From Scytalidium lignicola (Eukaryota; Ascomycota; Leotiomycetes): a stretch of 64,000 nucleotides of DNA. A model generated the notes under the pieces. It did no database searches, was not told where the DNA came from, and saw only the letters and a program-made list of their open reading frames with translations. This document shows, piece by piece, positions 44,180 through 56,434 of the stretch (position 1 is the stretch's first letter; every line of letters begins with the position of its first letter). Where the stretch lies: contig NCSJ02000165.1 of NCBI GenBank assembly GCA_002812745.2, forward strand, positions 28,537-92,536, written 5' to 3'. The position numbers and the translations under genes are program-made.

Positions 44180-46444
44180 GGTGGAGGTGGTTGGCGAGGA
44201 ATTGGCTCGAAGTAGTTTGTGTGTCTTGATGTGCCGACTGAGCGTTTGTCGGGTTTAAAAGGAGTGAGTGGGATGGGTTATTTTAAGGAGTGTATGAGTT
44301 GTGTATGATGTGAGATGACGAGCTCGTCAAGTGCACGGTGGTATGTTATACTGGAGGAGTGGAAAGGAATGAATCCTCAGCCTCGGACTGGTTCGCTGGT
44401 GTCTCGTGTCTCGTGTTTTGGTGGAGTCGTGCTGCGTGTACCTTTGGTTGAGCAAGCAGGTTCTGGAGAGAGCGAGAGTGGAATGGATGGCGGGAACGCA
44501 GGAGGTTTTGTCAGTACCAGTAAAAAAAAGAACGATTCTAGATCCACGACACAGTCAATTGATTGACGAGATTAAACTCTCGAGGACGTGGAGACGGAAG
44601 GATCGGGAGAAGATAGAGAGCGAGTGGATGGGGTGAGTTTGGATTCAAGGGAATGGATGGATAGATGAAAGAGAGAGAGAGGGAGAAAGTGAGTTGGTTG
44701 GACCAGCCCGAAAGTGCAGGGCCGATAAGCAGAAAAAGCCCCCTGAAGCTTGGCTTGGCTGGCTTTGGGGGGGTGGGGAGGGCCAAAGTTATGGGACTGG
44801 CACTTGGCTGGATGCGGGTGCGGCAGCCGAGGTCCCGGCCGCCTCGAGACCAGCTTCTTTCTTTTTTTGGTTCTTCTCCTCTTCTTCCTTGTGCCTCAGT
44901 CGTGCCTGAACAAGTCCCCAAGATGCTGGGTCGCCACGGGGAGACCAAGGACCAGCCCCTAGACAGAGACCGAGGAGACCTGTGCGCACGCTTAAACTCT
45001 CTTCTCTTCCGGTCTCTTCACCTTCTTCGTCCCAATTATTCTATAGTAAAGTGTATAGAAGCTACAGTTGTTATTCAACTGTTGGCTGATCAGCTCTGAA
45101 CCATTAACTTTCCGAGGGCACTGAGTTGACTGTCCAGCTTGTACGAAACGACGAGATACAGACAGGACAGTACATGCCCCTTTCCCCTCCAGTACTTTTT
45201 ACCCCTCGAACCGACATCTAGACTTATCACATCCAGCAGGTGTGCTCGACTTATGCAGGACTCCCCCCACCGTTGAAACACACCCTTTTGCAGCTCTTGC
45301 TGCATGGACAAGCTCGTTTCTGTGCCTGGAAGCGGCCGGTGTTGCTGCTGTAGGCGTGCTGGACACAGCACAGTGCAGTTGATACGCTGTAACACTGGTG
45401 CCGAGAGTGCGATTCGTGCCTTAATTATTTCCTTCGGGGTGGCATCGAGTGCGCCTCCAGTGGCTTCGGTGGCTGGTGGATCTAGCGACCTTTGGGAAGG
45501 TGCTGCGGTGCCCATTCCTCACCCCCATCGTTGAATACTTCACTCTACGACTACAGTACTGCTGTAGAAGTGCATTCAATCACCACTCAGCAAAGCTCAG
45601 GAAAGTGTGCATAATGGGAGTCCAATTGAGACAGCTGCTATCTCTGCATTATTCTCTATGCGGCCTCTTTATGCTCTCTCTCGATCCTGATACTACACAG
45701 TACAATACACTTCCTTCTTGTAATTTCTTTTGGGTGTTTGCGCACGGCCACGGCTCGCAAGCGCAGTACTGTTCGGGGTATGGCACGGCAATATAGCCTG
45801 TCTGGTAATTAGGGTATCGTGGGTATGCGGTACCTGAACCGATTCAGAGAAAGACCCGCCTATCTCCTGACAGCTCACCCATCACTCATCCCCCTCCCCC
45901 TGTCGATCTTGCGATCAGATCATCCAGCTGCGGTACGATCTCTCACCCCAAGAACTCTTTCATGGCTGCTAGTGCTGTACTGTACGAGTATTTCACTTAC
46001 CATCGTGCCAGAATTAGCTGTGCATTAATTTAAGTTACCGCACTCCCCCGATCCATGCTGGCCACGCGAGCGATCGAAGAATGTTACCTCATACTCTCTG
46101 TACGGTACACTCCCCCGCACCACGTTGGCAGAAAGAAAGAAGGCAACAGAGCCATCGACCATCTACCTTTAGCAGATGTCGCGCCTCCGAAAAACGTTTG
46201 CATTCATGTACGACTAGACTAAGTGGTGAATGCTACCGCTACAAGTAGTTACAAGTACAGTTTGGGTAAAGTACAGAAGAGGGAATGCATAATCCTAGGT
46301 CCAGCCGCTAAGCCAAAAGGGGGGCGTGGTAGGGTGAGACAGCCGGTGGTCTCAATGATGATGGTCGTCTCTACACCTTAAACCGGTCAATCCCATGAAT
46401 TGATCAGTCTCATTCTCATCATGCCTGGATTCAAAATCGTCCTA
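44180..46444. other. Long upstream region of the small gene and ATM1 3' side
   Basis: 2.3 kb, GC-rich and purine-run rich near 44640-44950. Several ORFs on both strands (for example minus 45515-45090, which has a true ATG) encode low-complexity or featureless peptides; I do not support any as a gene. The likely content is promoter plus a long leader. Confidence 0.45.
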
Positions 46445-48667
46445 TCATGATGCTTTTGGTGAGTCCGGTCCCTCATCCAGTTTTTCTTCCTCGAGAGAAA
46501 TATCATCGATATCAACCTCACGCTCCTCGCCACTCTCATCAAACAACGTCTCTTGAACTACACACGTTAAGTCAGTCTCAGTCCAGCCGATCACGTCGCA
46601 GGAACCAGCTGGTAACTCACTACTCCACAATTCGGAATACAATCCTCCCGAGTCAATCAAATCCCGATGCGTTCCACTCTCAGCCACCTGGCCCTCCCTC
46701 AGCACAATGATCTTGTCGCTATCATAAATGGTTCGGAGTCGGTGCGCAACAAACACACTCGTCCTGGCCTTATCCTTCAGGATGCTATCAATCTCCTGCA
46801 TGAGTGCTTGCTCGGTGTGTGTATCAAGGGCCGAGGTAGCCTCGTCGAAGAACAGCAATGGAGGGTCTTTCAAGATCAACCGTGATACTGCCAGCCGTTG
46901 TTTCTCTCCACCAGAAATCATCATGCCGCGCTCACCCACCATGGTGTTGTAGCCGTCTGGCATGGTCTCGATGGTATTGTGGATCCTGGCTCTCTTCGCG
47001 GCTGCTAGCACCTGCTCAGGGGACGCAGACATGTCTCCGTACTGGATGTTGTGCATGATGGTGTTGTTGAACAGCGGTGTATCTTGAGGGACAACTCCAA
47101 TAGCCTTCCTCAACGATTCCAGGGTGACCTCTCGAATATCTTGATCATCGATAAGAATTCTCCCTTCTTGGACATCGTAGAATCGGAACAGCAGTTTCAG
47201 GATTGTGGATTTTCCACAGCCACTAGGCCCCACGACGGCGATTTTCTGTCCCGCCGGGATCGTCACGGTCAGGTTCTTCAGGATTGGCCGATCTGGATGA
47301 TATCCAAAAGTCACATTCTCAAACTTGATCTCGCCGCCTTTGGTGAGCACCAACGGTTTAGCGTTTGGTGCTTCTTTGATGGCTACATTGACCTTTTGCA
47401 AGTTGAACAGCGTCTCCATATCAAGAAGAGACTGTCGAAGCTCTCGGTAGACTGAACCCAAGAAATTGAGTGGCACCGACAATTGGAACACCAATTGGTT
47501 CACCATAACCAAGTCTCCAACCGTCAAGGTCCCTGCTGCAACGCCTTCTGCTGCAAGATACATCATCGCTGTAAGGGCGCTTGAGAATATCAAGTTTTGC
47601 CCCGAGTTCAGCAAAGCCAGAGATGTGGCTACTTTGATAGATGATTTCTCATACTGTTGTAAAGCCTTGTCGTACCTGCCAACCTCGAATTTCTCATTGT
47701 TGAAGTACTTAACCGCTTCGTAGTTAATCAGCGAATCGACGGCAACAGTGGAACCTTTATTATCTGCAGCATTTGCCTGCCTTCTGAACTTGGTCCTCCA
47801 AGCCGTCGTCCAAATCGTGAATGCAGTATAACCAACCATTGTAAGTGAAGTGATGGCTGCGAATTTGAGACCATACTGGTACGTCAATATGCCGCAAACC
47901 ATAGAGATCTCTAGGGCCGTGGGTAAGATATGGAAAACCATAGAAGTCAAAAGGAAACTGATACCCTTTGTGCCACGATCAATAGCTCTAGTAAGACCAC
48001 CGGTCTGCTTTGTAAGGTGGAAATTGAGGTCCAGCCTCAACAAATGATCGAAAACACTACAAGCAACATTCCTTATGGCCTTTTGAGCAACGCTAGCAAA
48101 CACTGCATTGCGCAACTCTTGAAATAACGTGGATCCAATTCTCGTAAGACCATATGCGAGGATCATTGACCCTGCTACTGTGGTCGCCGTACCTCCTATT
48201 GCAGCAAAATCCACGTTCATAGCATCAACTATGCTCTTGAAGTAAAACGGCACCTGCACATTCAGGAGTTTGGCTCCGATCAGTAGAGCCACGGATAGGC
48301 CAACTCGAACCTTTGTCCCCATATTATCCTTCGGCCACAGGTACTTCGCCATCTGCTTTATAATTGCCCAGTCCGCTTTGCGCTGCTCCTGGTTCGTTTT
48401 ATCCGTTAAGGCGAGCGGATCTTTCGCAGTAGGTGCCGCAGCAGCCTTTTTAGCTTGTTCCAATTTCTTCCCTACAACATTGTCTATCGTTCGAGCTTGC
48501 TTCTCGGACAAGATGCGGGTACTCGTGGTCTGCTTAGGGGAGTCTTTGAAAAGTCGCGTCGAGCTCGCGAATATCCGGACGCCAGGTCCTGTCGTCCATG
48601 GTTGTGGCCTCCGAAATGGAGCTCTTGCAGCTACGCAAGAAGCTCGCTGTAAGCTGCGTGGTATCAT
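46445..48667 (-). CDS. ATM1: Mitochondrial ABC half-transporter Atm1 (719 aa, 2 exons)
   Basis: Exons 48667-46621 and 46557-46445. Atm1 sits in the mitochondrial inner membrane and exports a glutathione-linked sulfur compound needed for cytosolic Fe-S clusters and iron sensing. A presequence ([20 protein letters not shown]) leads into six membrane helices: [41 protein letters not shown]. The ATPase has Walker [10 protein letters not shown] near 480, ISGGEKQR near 580 and [12 protein letters not shown] near 605. A 63-nt intron (46558-46620, GTGAGT to GTGTAG) is open in frame, so retention would add 21 residues and still translate; I splice it because the result, SIQETLFD, resembles the family. 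Upstream in-frame codons lack an ATG. Confidence 0.95.
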   Translation of the reverse strand: MIPRSLQRASCVAARAPFRRPQPWTTGPGVRIFASSTRLFKDSPKQTTSTRILSEKQARTIDNVVGKKLEQAKKAAAAPTAKDPLALTDKTNQEQRKADWAIIKQMAKYLWPKDNMGTKVRVGLSVALLIGAKLLNVQVPFYFKSIVDAMNVDFAAIGGTATTVAGSMILAYGLTRIGSTLFQELRNAVFASVAQKAIRNVACSVFDHLLRLDLNFHLTKQTGGLTRAIDRGTKGISFLLTSMVFHILPTALEISMVCGILTYQYGLKFAAITSLTMVGYTAFTIWTTAWRTKFRRQANAADNKGSTVAVDSLINYEAVKYFNNEKFEVGRYDKALQQYEKSSIKVATSLALLNSGQNLIFSSALTAMMYLAAEGVAAGTLTVGDLVMVNQLVFQLSVPLNFLGSVYRELRQSLLDMETLFNLQKVNVAIKEAPNAKPLVLTKGGEIKFENVTFGYHPDRPILKNLTVTIPAGQKIAVVGPSGCGKSTILKLLFRFYDVQEGRILIDDQDIREVTLESLRKAIGVVPQDTPLFNNTIMHNIQYGDMSASPEQVLAAAKRARIHNTIETMPDGYNTMVGERGMMISGGEKQRLAVSRLILKDPPLLFFDEATSALDTHTEQALMQEIDSILKDKARTSVFVAHRLRTIYDSDKIIVLREGQVAESGTHRDLIDSGGLYSELWSSELPAGSCDVIGWTETDLTCVVQETLFDESGEEREVDIDDISLEEEKLDEGPDSPKAS

Positions 48668-49137
48668 CTTCGATCTCAATTTGGGCCAGCTATCACCGTC
48701 GGAGCTCGGTCGTAACTCTCCACATCGTTGAATCACAAAGATATATAAACTTGGAGGGGTTAGTGGGGATCTGGTTCGGATATAGCACAAATGCTAGATA
48801 TCGGATTTTGCGAAAGGAAAAAAGAATTGCACCGGTTAATGAGAGTTCATACTCATCCCAATAGATAAAATTTTGAAAGTAAATTGTTTGTTTGTTTGAG
48901 AAAGCCCTGGCTCCGAGCTCGTGCTCGGTCAAAAAGTGCGAGAAGGTTAAAAGCGTAAATAGCTCGACTACGCAATTCTCACCTAAGGTTGCGTCTACGG
49001 TGTGCCTGGAAGGGCTCGGTGTTAACTCGTAAGCGCCTGAGGCCCCAAACAAAAAGCATGTGGATTTGGAATGCCATTGACGACATCCAAATCTCCGAAC
49101 TTCATATTCCACCTCCGATTCAGCACCCGCAGTGACT
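48668..49137. other. Divergent promoter region ATM1 / AIM24
   Basis: 470 bp between start codons of two genes for mitochondrial proteins. No motif I can assign. Confidence 0.55.
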
Positions 49138-50423
49138 ATGCGCGGTCGATTACCGCTGCAAGGTGCTGTTGGAAGCTTGCGGCAGCTTCCACGGCCTTGT
49201 TGTGCTCGGATTTATGGCCATCGGGGTATCCAGATCAACTCTACTCCTACAATTGAGTCTCCCTTGAACCGGGGCGATGCGTTTGGTAGTCCAATTGATG
49301 GCTCCGGGGATTCTCCAGGTATGTAATTAGGAGTTTTTTTGGAATTATTCGAGATCAATGGCTAAGATGGTTCGGTTTCTAGATGCCAGGTTCGAAGTCA
49401 TAGGCGCGCCATATTCTCTTTTGTCGGTTTCTTTATCTGCATCTCAGAGGTTGTATACTAGGAGGGGAACATTAGTTGCTGTTACTGGGAAGGCAGAAAA
49501 TGTCAGTTGTCCAGAGGCAGAGATCCGGTAATTTTGGGACAAGTTCAGCTGACACTTTGTATTAGGCCCAGTCAACGCTTTCCATCCTCGAGCCATTCCG
49601 TCGCGCATTCCTCGGCATTCCTTTCCTTTACCAAAGAATCTCATCTACAAGCCCCTTGACGGCTTTGATATCAACCAAATCTCCGTTTACTTCCTTCACT
49701 GTATTACATCTTAATGGCACCGTCGATTGGATGGTGGCACAGCGAAAAGCTTTGTTGGCATGGACTGGACATACTCTATATGTTACTCCAACCATGAACA
49801 CAAAAATGAGCGTAGCTCACTGGGGAAATACAGAGGTTACGGGTCGAGGACTGGTAGCTTTGGCCGGACCAGGACAGATCTATGAAGTTACTCTGAAGCC
49901 GGGTGAAGAATTCGTTGCACATCCTGGGAATGTTGTTGCATATACCATCACGCAGAATCCACCACTGCCATACAGATTCAAGTCTTCAAACCTACGATTC
50001 CAGGTCCCCAATCTCGGTCTAGGTTACTTAATACCTGATATCAAGTTCTTTAGAGTCATGAGAGAAACTGCGACGTGGAAGACAATAGCAAACCTACTGT
50101 TCAGCTTAAGGACGTCTGCGAGAAGGACAATCTGGGGAGATAGACTATTCCTTCAGTTCCATGGTCCCACCACCATTTTGATGTCCTCGCGAGCTTCTAG
50201 GATCAGTGACGTCTTAACTTCAAGAGACATCAACGAGATTGCAGATTCTCCAGCCGGTGCTGTACAGTCAGCAGTGACGCTAGCAAACAAGCCAAAAGTC
50301 GATAAATCTTCAGAGCCCAAAGTGATACCACAACAGCCCACGGCATTCCGAGTTGCTAGTGTGGGGACGGACGGAAAGGTCAGATTTAAGGAAGCGAATG
50401 ATGATAAGGGCTTTGTGCAATAG
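49138..50423 (+). CDS. AIM24: Altered inheritance of mitochondria protein 24 (385 aa, 3 exons)
   Basis: Exons 49138-49318, 49383-49501, 49566-50423. In yeast Aim24 is a mitochondrial inner-membrane protein that supports MICOS and respiratory chain integrity. The N-terminus is basic ([20 protein letters not shown]), a presequence. The Aim24/TIGR00266-like beta domain runs through [72 protein letters not shown] and [20 protein letters not shown]. Exon 3 could also begin six bases later (CCCAG), in the same frame; the earlier AG keeps the spacing. The C-terminal 60 residues are disordered. Divergent from ATM1. Confidence 0.9.
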
Positions 50424-52107
50424 CCGCGGATGAAGCTGGAATATGTTAAGGAACTTGTGCAATAGCCATAGATGAAGGCATGTATTATAGATGTCTAAGG
50501 ACATGATGATCATAAACGATTGAGGTCTAGTAGAGTTTTCATCTCTATCTGTTGAGTGGACTAATCAAATACCCAAGCATGGCCTTGCCTGTTTACCCAT
50601 GGTATATAAAATCCAGCCTTCTCCCATTGAGTCCATGTAAGCAGTTATATGCTGATATTAACATTACTCGCGTTAGACTTCTAGTGTCAAGTCAAAAAAT
50701 ATATCTAAAACAAATCTCGTATCCCTCGGGCAGAAATGCTATTTTTAGCGTCGTTGCCTTACAAATTATCTCCGTTTTAGGAGAATGAAAGATTTAAGTG
50801 GACAATATCCTTGTATATAACTTTGGCCCGAGAAACTTAAGCAACCTGGACAGCTGGAGTCCGAGGGGATAGCACAAATAACAAAATGTGTCAGCTTGCC
50901 TGAGTTACTAGCGATGTACGTACGTACACAGTAGGATCGTGATATCATAATCCATGTACAAAACAACACGGACATTAAAGTTCAGTAGTCAACTTCCTCC
51001 TACTATCCGCGCGATCCGCTCTTATGTCCGTAAGGTGTTCATAGTAGCGTGCTGCGTTTTCAAATTCCCGGTGATTTTTGATCGATCCTCTCCAATCAGT
51101 CGGTATTGATCAACACTGCAATTGAACTCTAGGGTCTAGATTGAGTATGCTCGGAGATGGAAGAATTGACCTCGAAGACAGTTTTGTACAGTACTCATGC
51201 TAGATAGTGGTACAATTCCCGTACAGCCGTACAAGTCATGATAGAGGGTACGGAGTAAGTAGCTAGGAATAATTCAGCTCGGAAAAGGCAAATTCGAGAA
51301 ATAAGCTTAAGGGCGTAGTGCTTACAGTCGAGGCCGTGACATGACATGTACGCCCTCGGACACCAGGAATACCCAGCTACACGTGGGTTACACAGGGGCT
51401 TACGTCCGAATAATGGCCCTCGGAGATAACTGTTGATATGTACGTAAGTACAACTAGAGTGTGATGTTGATGTTGATGTTGATGTTGATGTTGATATTGT
51501 CGGAAATGGTCATTATTTACGGCCGTACAACTGCTCTATGTTCTCTTTCTTCATCTGATTATCTCTGGCTAAGAACGGCCGGACTTCTTCCACGTTCTGA
51601 TATGTCCCAAGGAGACGGGTGGGACTGAAAGAGCCCAAGCTCCCAATTGTCCTCCGCAGCTAGAGTAGCATCGTCGCCAATAACTGGCGTCTACTACCCC
51701 CCTTCGCACTCGCATTTTCGCTGCCATGCTTAGCACCGAGCAGATGAACCGCATCCCCAGCAGCAATCTGAGAACGATGTGGACGAATTCGGACACAGGG
51801 AGCTGGCACACTAGCGTATTCGGGGTTACCCAAAAGTTATCGCGTTGCCCCATCCTCTATTTTTCTGATTTAAGATCTTGGGATCATGGCATCAATGTCG
51901 AGGGATGTGGTTTCTTTGAGGTGCAAGATGTTAAGTACCTGACGCGCGATCGCCCTTTACACAGCTGCATACGGAACGTGGAGAGACAAAGAAAATAACC
52001 ATACGGATCGACAGCTCTATCAATTGCGAGTATCAATTTTCATACCTCGGTATTGGATATTGGTATTGTCTAGCTCAAACTCAGCGCCTCCCCCACCCTC
52101 TTATCCA
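50424..52107. other. Intergenic upstream of the MFS gene
   Basis: 1.7 kb with a GATGTT repeat and several GTACGTAC-like palindromes. An open frame with ATG at 51726 (90 codons) shows no family likeness and could at most be an upstream ORF in a leader. Confidence 0.45.
51463..51498 (+). repeat. GATGTT hexanucleotide microsatellite
   Basis: Five perfect copies (51463-51492) and one degenerate copy (GATATT), 610 bp upstream of the MFS start. Confidence 0.95.
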
Positions 52108-53668
52108 ATGGCGGATTCATCTACAGCCTCAACAATCATGGACGAACAAAACCGAGAGATCGACTCGGAGAAGGCATACGAGCATGCCGGCCCTGCAGTC
52201 GAGGATGAGTCGGTGCTCGAAAGAATCGGGTCGCAAAACAAGGAAACCATGGCAAATATGTTTCCGGAGGGCGAAGCCGAGGCTGAAGCGGATTTGGAGA
52301 GGGCAGGGAGAATTCCAGTAGTGCCTCAAAAGGGCGGCGTCAATCCTGCGGATTTCCCAGATGGAGGTTTTGAAGCATGGTCGGTAGTGGTAGGAGGATG
52401 GTGCTGTCTGTTCGTGAGCTTCGGCTGGATCAACTGCATCGGAATATTCCAGGAATACTACCAAGAAAACCTGCTCACGCAGTACTCATCCAGTACGGTA
52501 TCATGGATCCCCTCTATGGAGGTGTTCTTCATGTTCTTCTGGGGCCCTGTCTTTGGAAAGATCTTTGATAACTACGGACCTAGGTGGCTATTGCTGGGCG
52601 GGACATTGGGACATGTCTTCGGTCTTATGATGACATCTTTGTCGAAGCAATACTATCAAATCTTCCTAGCTCAGGGAATGTGCAGCGCCATTGGGGCGAG
52701 TGCAATCTTCTACAGTGCGGTGAGCTCTGTAGGCACGTGGTTCTATAAACACCGAGCTGCTGCTCTGGGAGTCATGGCCTCTGGAAGTTCTATGGGCGGA
52801 GTCGTAATACCTATCATGGTCACGAAGTTGATTCCAAAAATTGGTTTTAGACTGACTATGGTTACTTCCGCTTTTATGATACTAGGCATGTGTATCATTG
52901 CCAATCTCACTGTTAAATCAAGACTTCCTGTTCGTCCTGGGCGAATGAATATCATGGACACGATTAGGCCATTGGGAGAGCCTGCGTTTTTGCTAATTAC
53001 TATAGGCTCGTTCTTTTTCTTTTTTGGCACGTTCTTGCCCTTTAACTACGTTATCCTCCAGGTATGATCTCCCCAATTATCTCTATCCTAGGTATTCCAG
53101 CAGATTATTGATTGATCATCTAGGCGCAAGCGAGTGGCATGTCCATCAACTTATCTCAATACCTCACCTCAATGTTAAATGCTGCAAGGTGAGTCTATCC
53201 ACAGTATATCTCTCCCAAATCTAACCAGCCCACCCCAGTATCTTTGGTCGAATCCTCCCAGGCATCGTAGCAGACCGTTGGGGCCGCTTCAACACCATGA
53301 TAATAACGACTGCGCTCTCTGCCATACTCGTTCTAGCTTTGTGGATACCTTCCAACAGTAACGCTCCAATAATAGTATTCTCAATTCTCTTTGGTTTCAC
53401 CTCCGGTGCATTCGTTACAATGGGCCCGGCCCTAATTGCTCAGATCTCGCCCATAAGAGAGATCGGCGTCAGATCGGGGACAATGTTTGCAATTATATCT
53501 TTTTCTGGATTGTTCGGAAGTCCAATTGGTGGTGCACTGGTCGATAGGAATCACGGTGATTTCCTTTATCTGCAGCTCTTCTGTGGTATCGCGATGACTA
53601 TCGGGTGCTTTGTCTTCATTTGGAGCAGGGCAGTGCAATGTGGATGGTTTAAGCTCAAAATTATTTGA
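52108..53668 (+). CDS. MFS transporter, monocarboxylate-transporter-like (482 aa, 3 exons)
   Basis: Exons 52108-53061, 53124-53188, 53239-53668. The first 90 residues are acidic and cytosolic; DFPDGGFEAWSVVVGGWCCL then opens helix 1, a signature start of fungal MCT/Mch-type carriers. Twelve membrane segments can be followed, with loops such as GKIFDNYGPRWLLLGG, WFYKHRAAALGVMASGSSMG between helices 4 and 5, and FGRILPGIVADRWGRFNTM. Close relatives include Mch-type and riboflavin carriers, and many members lie in metabolite clusters; no biosynthetic gene is near here. The substrate is unknown. Exon 2 is 65 nt. Phase is kept at both introns. Confidence 0.92.
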
Positions 53669-54136
53669 GCAGAAGAAAAAGAACCGGTTTTGGAAATCAT
53701 TTAGAATCGTGATCTCCGCATTTGTTTGGCGTTAAGTCGAAACTAATATTTATAGACACTTGGTACAGCACTAATATTTATAGACTGTACATACATTTAG
53801 ATAAAATTATTCCACTCTTATTCTTGCTTGAATGATAGAAAACTAAGGTTTCATTTACTCTCATATTTAAAGGACTCGCAGTTGAGACTTCACGTAACAT
53901 TGCATAAGTGCTCATAATAGAATTATTGTAACTATTCTATTTGCGGACAGCTTCTAGATAGGGATTTGTTGTGGCCTTAGGCTCGAAGTGGTTGCTCCTA
54001 GCAACTATGCCTAACTTCAAGCTGATTACCGCTTCTAAGGAATCTCCATTCGACGACAAGCGGTGAAATAGCAGAGAGAACGTTCCGGTCGTGATCCTCG
54101 ATTCCTTTCTTTAATCATCTTTATTACTTACACATC
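53669..54136. other. Intergenic between MFS and kinesin genes
   Basis: 468 bp, AT-rich. A near-duplicate of about 17 bases (ACTAATATTTATAGAC) occurs at 53740-53756 and 53770-53786. No gene. Confidence 0.5.
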
Positions 54137-56434
54137 ATGTCTGTTAGAGGTAAGTCATTCGATCTACAATCACCAGAATTAGAGCTCATCATTCTCAAGT
54201 TGTCGCGCGAATAAGACCCCTCCTAAACAAGGAGCTGGATAAAGATATAATTGTTCGCGGTGAGAGTAGTAAAGATGGCGGACCTATGAATATTGTGCGG
54301 ATACCAAATCCAAAAAATGAAGCAGAAGAATTCAGTTTCACGTTCAATGGTGTATATCCAATTGAGACTACTCAGGAAGTGTTATTTACCAATGAAGGTA
54401 AGCATCTCGACGTCTCCTTGAAACGAAACACCATAGCTTATTCCAAAAACAGTTGCACCCCATTTAAAGTCCCTCTTCCAAGGCCTTGACGTAACCATCT
54501 TCGCGTACGGTGTTACTGGTACTGGGAAGACACATACGATGCGTGGCGGTCTCAAGCTTACTGAGAGAGGTGTCATACCCAGACTGCTCAGCGGTATATA
54601 CCGTAGAGGACGAAAGGTTGTTAAAGACTCTAACGGTGAGACCTCCGTATTGGTCACGCTCTCATATTATGAGATTTACAACGACAAAGTCTTCGACCTC
54701 TTTGAGCCACCTGAGAAACGGTCACAATCTGGATTACCTCTTCGGGAAAAGGATGGGAAAACCATTGTTGTAGGGCTTTCAGAGCATGCCTGTGATGACC
54801 TGAAGGATTTTGAGAGGCTCTATATTGAGGCAAACAATAATCGTAGCACCGCCGGAACGAAGCTCAATGCTCAAAGTAGCCGAAGCCATGCCATCCTGAT
54901 GGTTAAGGTGACGCAAACTACCGGAGACAAGGAGCTTATCAGTACAGCTTCAGCCATTGACTTGGCTGGATCTGAAGACAATCGGAGAACAGAAAACAAT
55001 AAGGACAGAATGGTGGAGTCGGCAAGCATCAACAAGAGTCTTTTTGTGCTCAGCCAGTGCATCGACGCCATTGGACGTGGAGATAAGAGAATTCCATATC
55101 GAGAATCGAAGATGACCCGGATTCTGAGTTTAGGCCAGAACAATGGCATCACCATCATGATATTGAACTTGGCTCCGTTACGATCATATCATCTGGATAC
55201 GTTGAGCAGTCTTAATGTCAGCTCTAGAGCGAAGAGAATTGAGGTTAGAGAAATTGAGAACGAGGTAGTTTTCAAACAGCCGCCTCGGAATACATCATTT
55301 CTAGCAGGCCCTAATATGCTGAGGCAGCCATTAAGGCCACTTGCCAATGCTCATAATACGCAAATTAATGGAGCCTCAAAGAAGAGCGAGAAGCCTCTGA
55401 AAGCCTTCTCTGTCTACACCGAGAGTGCAACCTCACACGTTGTCCGGAGAACAAACTCCACGAAAAAGAGACCGTCCGATTCCACAGTCAACTCTCGCCC
55501 GTCGAAAATGGTCAGAACTGGCGTGTTAGGACCGAAATATCCATCTTCAAACGAACTATCAGCTGCAAAGATTGAAGAGATGGTAGAGCGTAAAGTCTCC
55601 GAAATGTTAGCTAATCGCGTTCTGGATCAACCACCTGCAGTGCCTCGAGTCGATATTAGCGAAGAAGTTCAGCGTCGACTCGAAGCACTAGAAAAGAAGA
55701 TCGAGAATGAATCTTCGGATGATTCGAGATCAGAGGGGCTGCGATTTTTGCTGATGGCAAAACAACACAAGGAACGAGGAGAATACCAAAGCGCTCTGAA
55801 GATGTATGAACTGGCATTGCCTTACTTTCCCGGTCAGGAAAAGCTGCTCAGAAAAATTGAGGGCTTGAGGGCAAAGATCCTAGCAAAGAAAGACGAAGAG
55901 GGAATGAGACCTTTAGCTGCTGTAACTAACGTACTAAAGCCAACCGCTGCAACACTGGTACCGCAAGCCACCAGGTCTGAGTTCTCCCCGAAAGACACAC
56001 AATTTATGAAGTTGAATAAGGTACAAGCCGACACGATGTCGGACGACGAGTACAATGAAGCAGAGATAGCGGATGAAAATGAAAATTTCGAAGATGACAG
56101 CTTTTCATACAAAGCCCCTAAATCAAAGAAATCAAAACACTCCAAATCAGCTACAAAATCGGCATTACATATCTTTGCCGATGATGCGGATGATGAGCCA
56201 CCCACACCACGGACTCAGCATCTACTAGAGATCATTAACTCTCGAGATGTAGCTCTTATCAAAGGACTAAGCGGGGTTGGCTCAAAGAAAGCACGGGATC
56301 TAGTTGAATTTCTTGAACTGCGGAGTGAAGATGAGGGCGGGATGATTAGAAGTCTCAAGCAGCTCCGAGCTGTACCAGGATTAGGGGGTCGTACTGTAGA
56401 GAGAGCTTATGAGGGTATTGCTATATCCAAATAA
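54137..56434 (+). CDS. Kinesin-10 (KIF22/Kid-like) motor with C-terminal HhH domain (730 aa, 3 exons)
   Basis: Exons 54137-54149 (13 nt), 54200-54397, 54453-56434. The motor is N-terminal: VVARIRPLLNKE, P-loop GVTGTGKT at 90-97, NAQSSRSHAI near 209, DLAGSEDNRRT near 239 and INKSLFVLSQCI. After a basic disordered region comes a short coiled coil (RRLEALEKKIENES), a TPR-like helical pair (AKQHKERGEYQSALKMYELA) and two helix-hairpin-helix units at about 668-728 (LIKGLSGVGSKKARDLVEFL; LRAVPGLGGRTVERAYEG). This layout fits Kid/KIF22 chromokinesins, which bind DNA and push chromosome arms; budding yeast lacks one. Exon 1 encodes only MSVR plus one base, and its intron ends in AAG. Confidence 0.88.

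Noticed and set aside
44538..45099. Overlapping ORFs of 130-145 codons on both strands
   Set aside because: Low-complexity Pro/Ser/Arg sequence caused by GC-rich and purine-rich DNA; none has homology signs.
45090..45515. 141-codon minus-strand ORF with a true ATG
   Set aside because: Featureless peptide in a GC-rich promoter-like region with overlapping ORFs on the other strand; no conserved motif.
51726..51998. 90-codon ORF upstream of the MFS gene
   Set aside because: No family likeness; at best an upstream ORF in a long leader, which cannot be shown.
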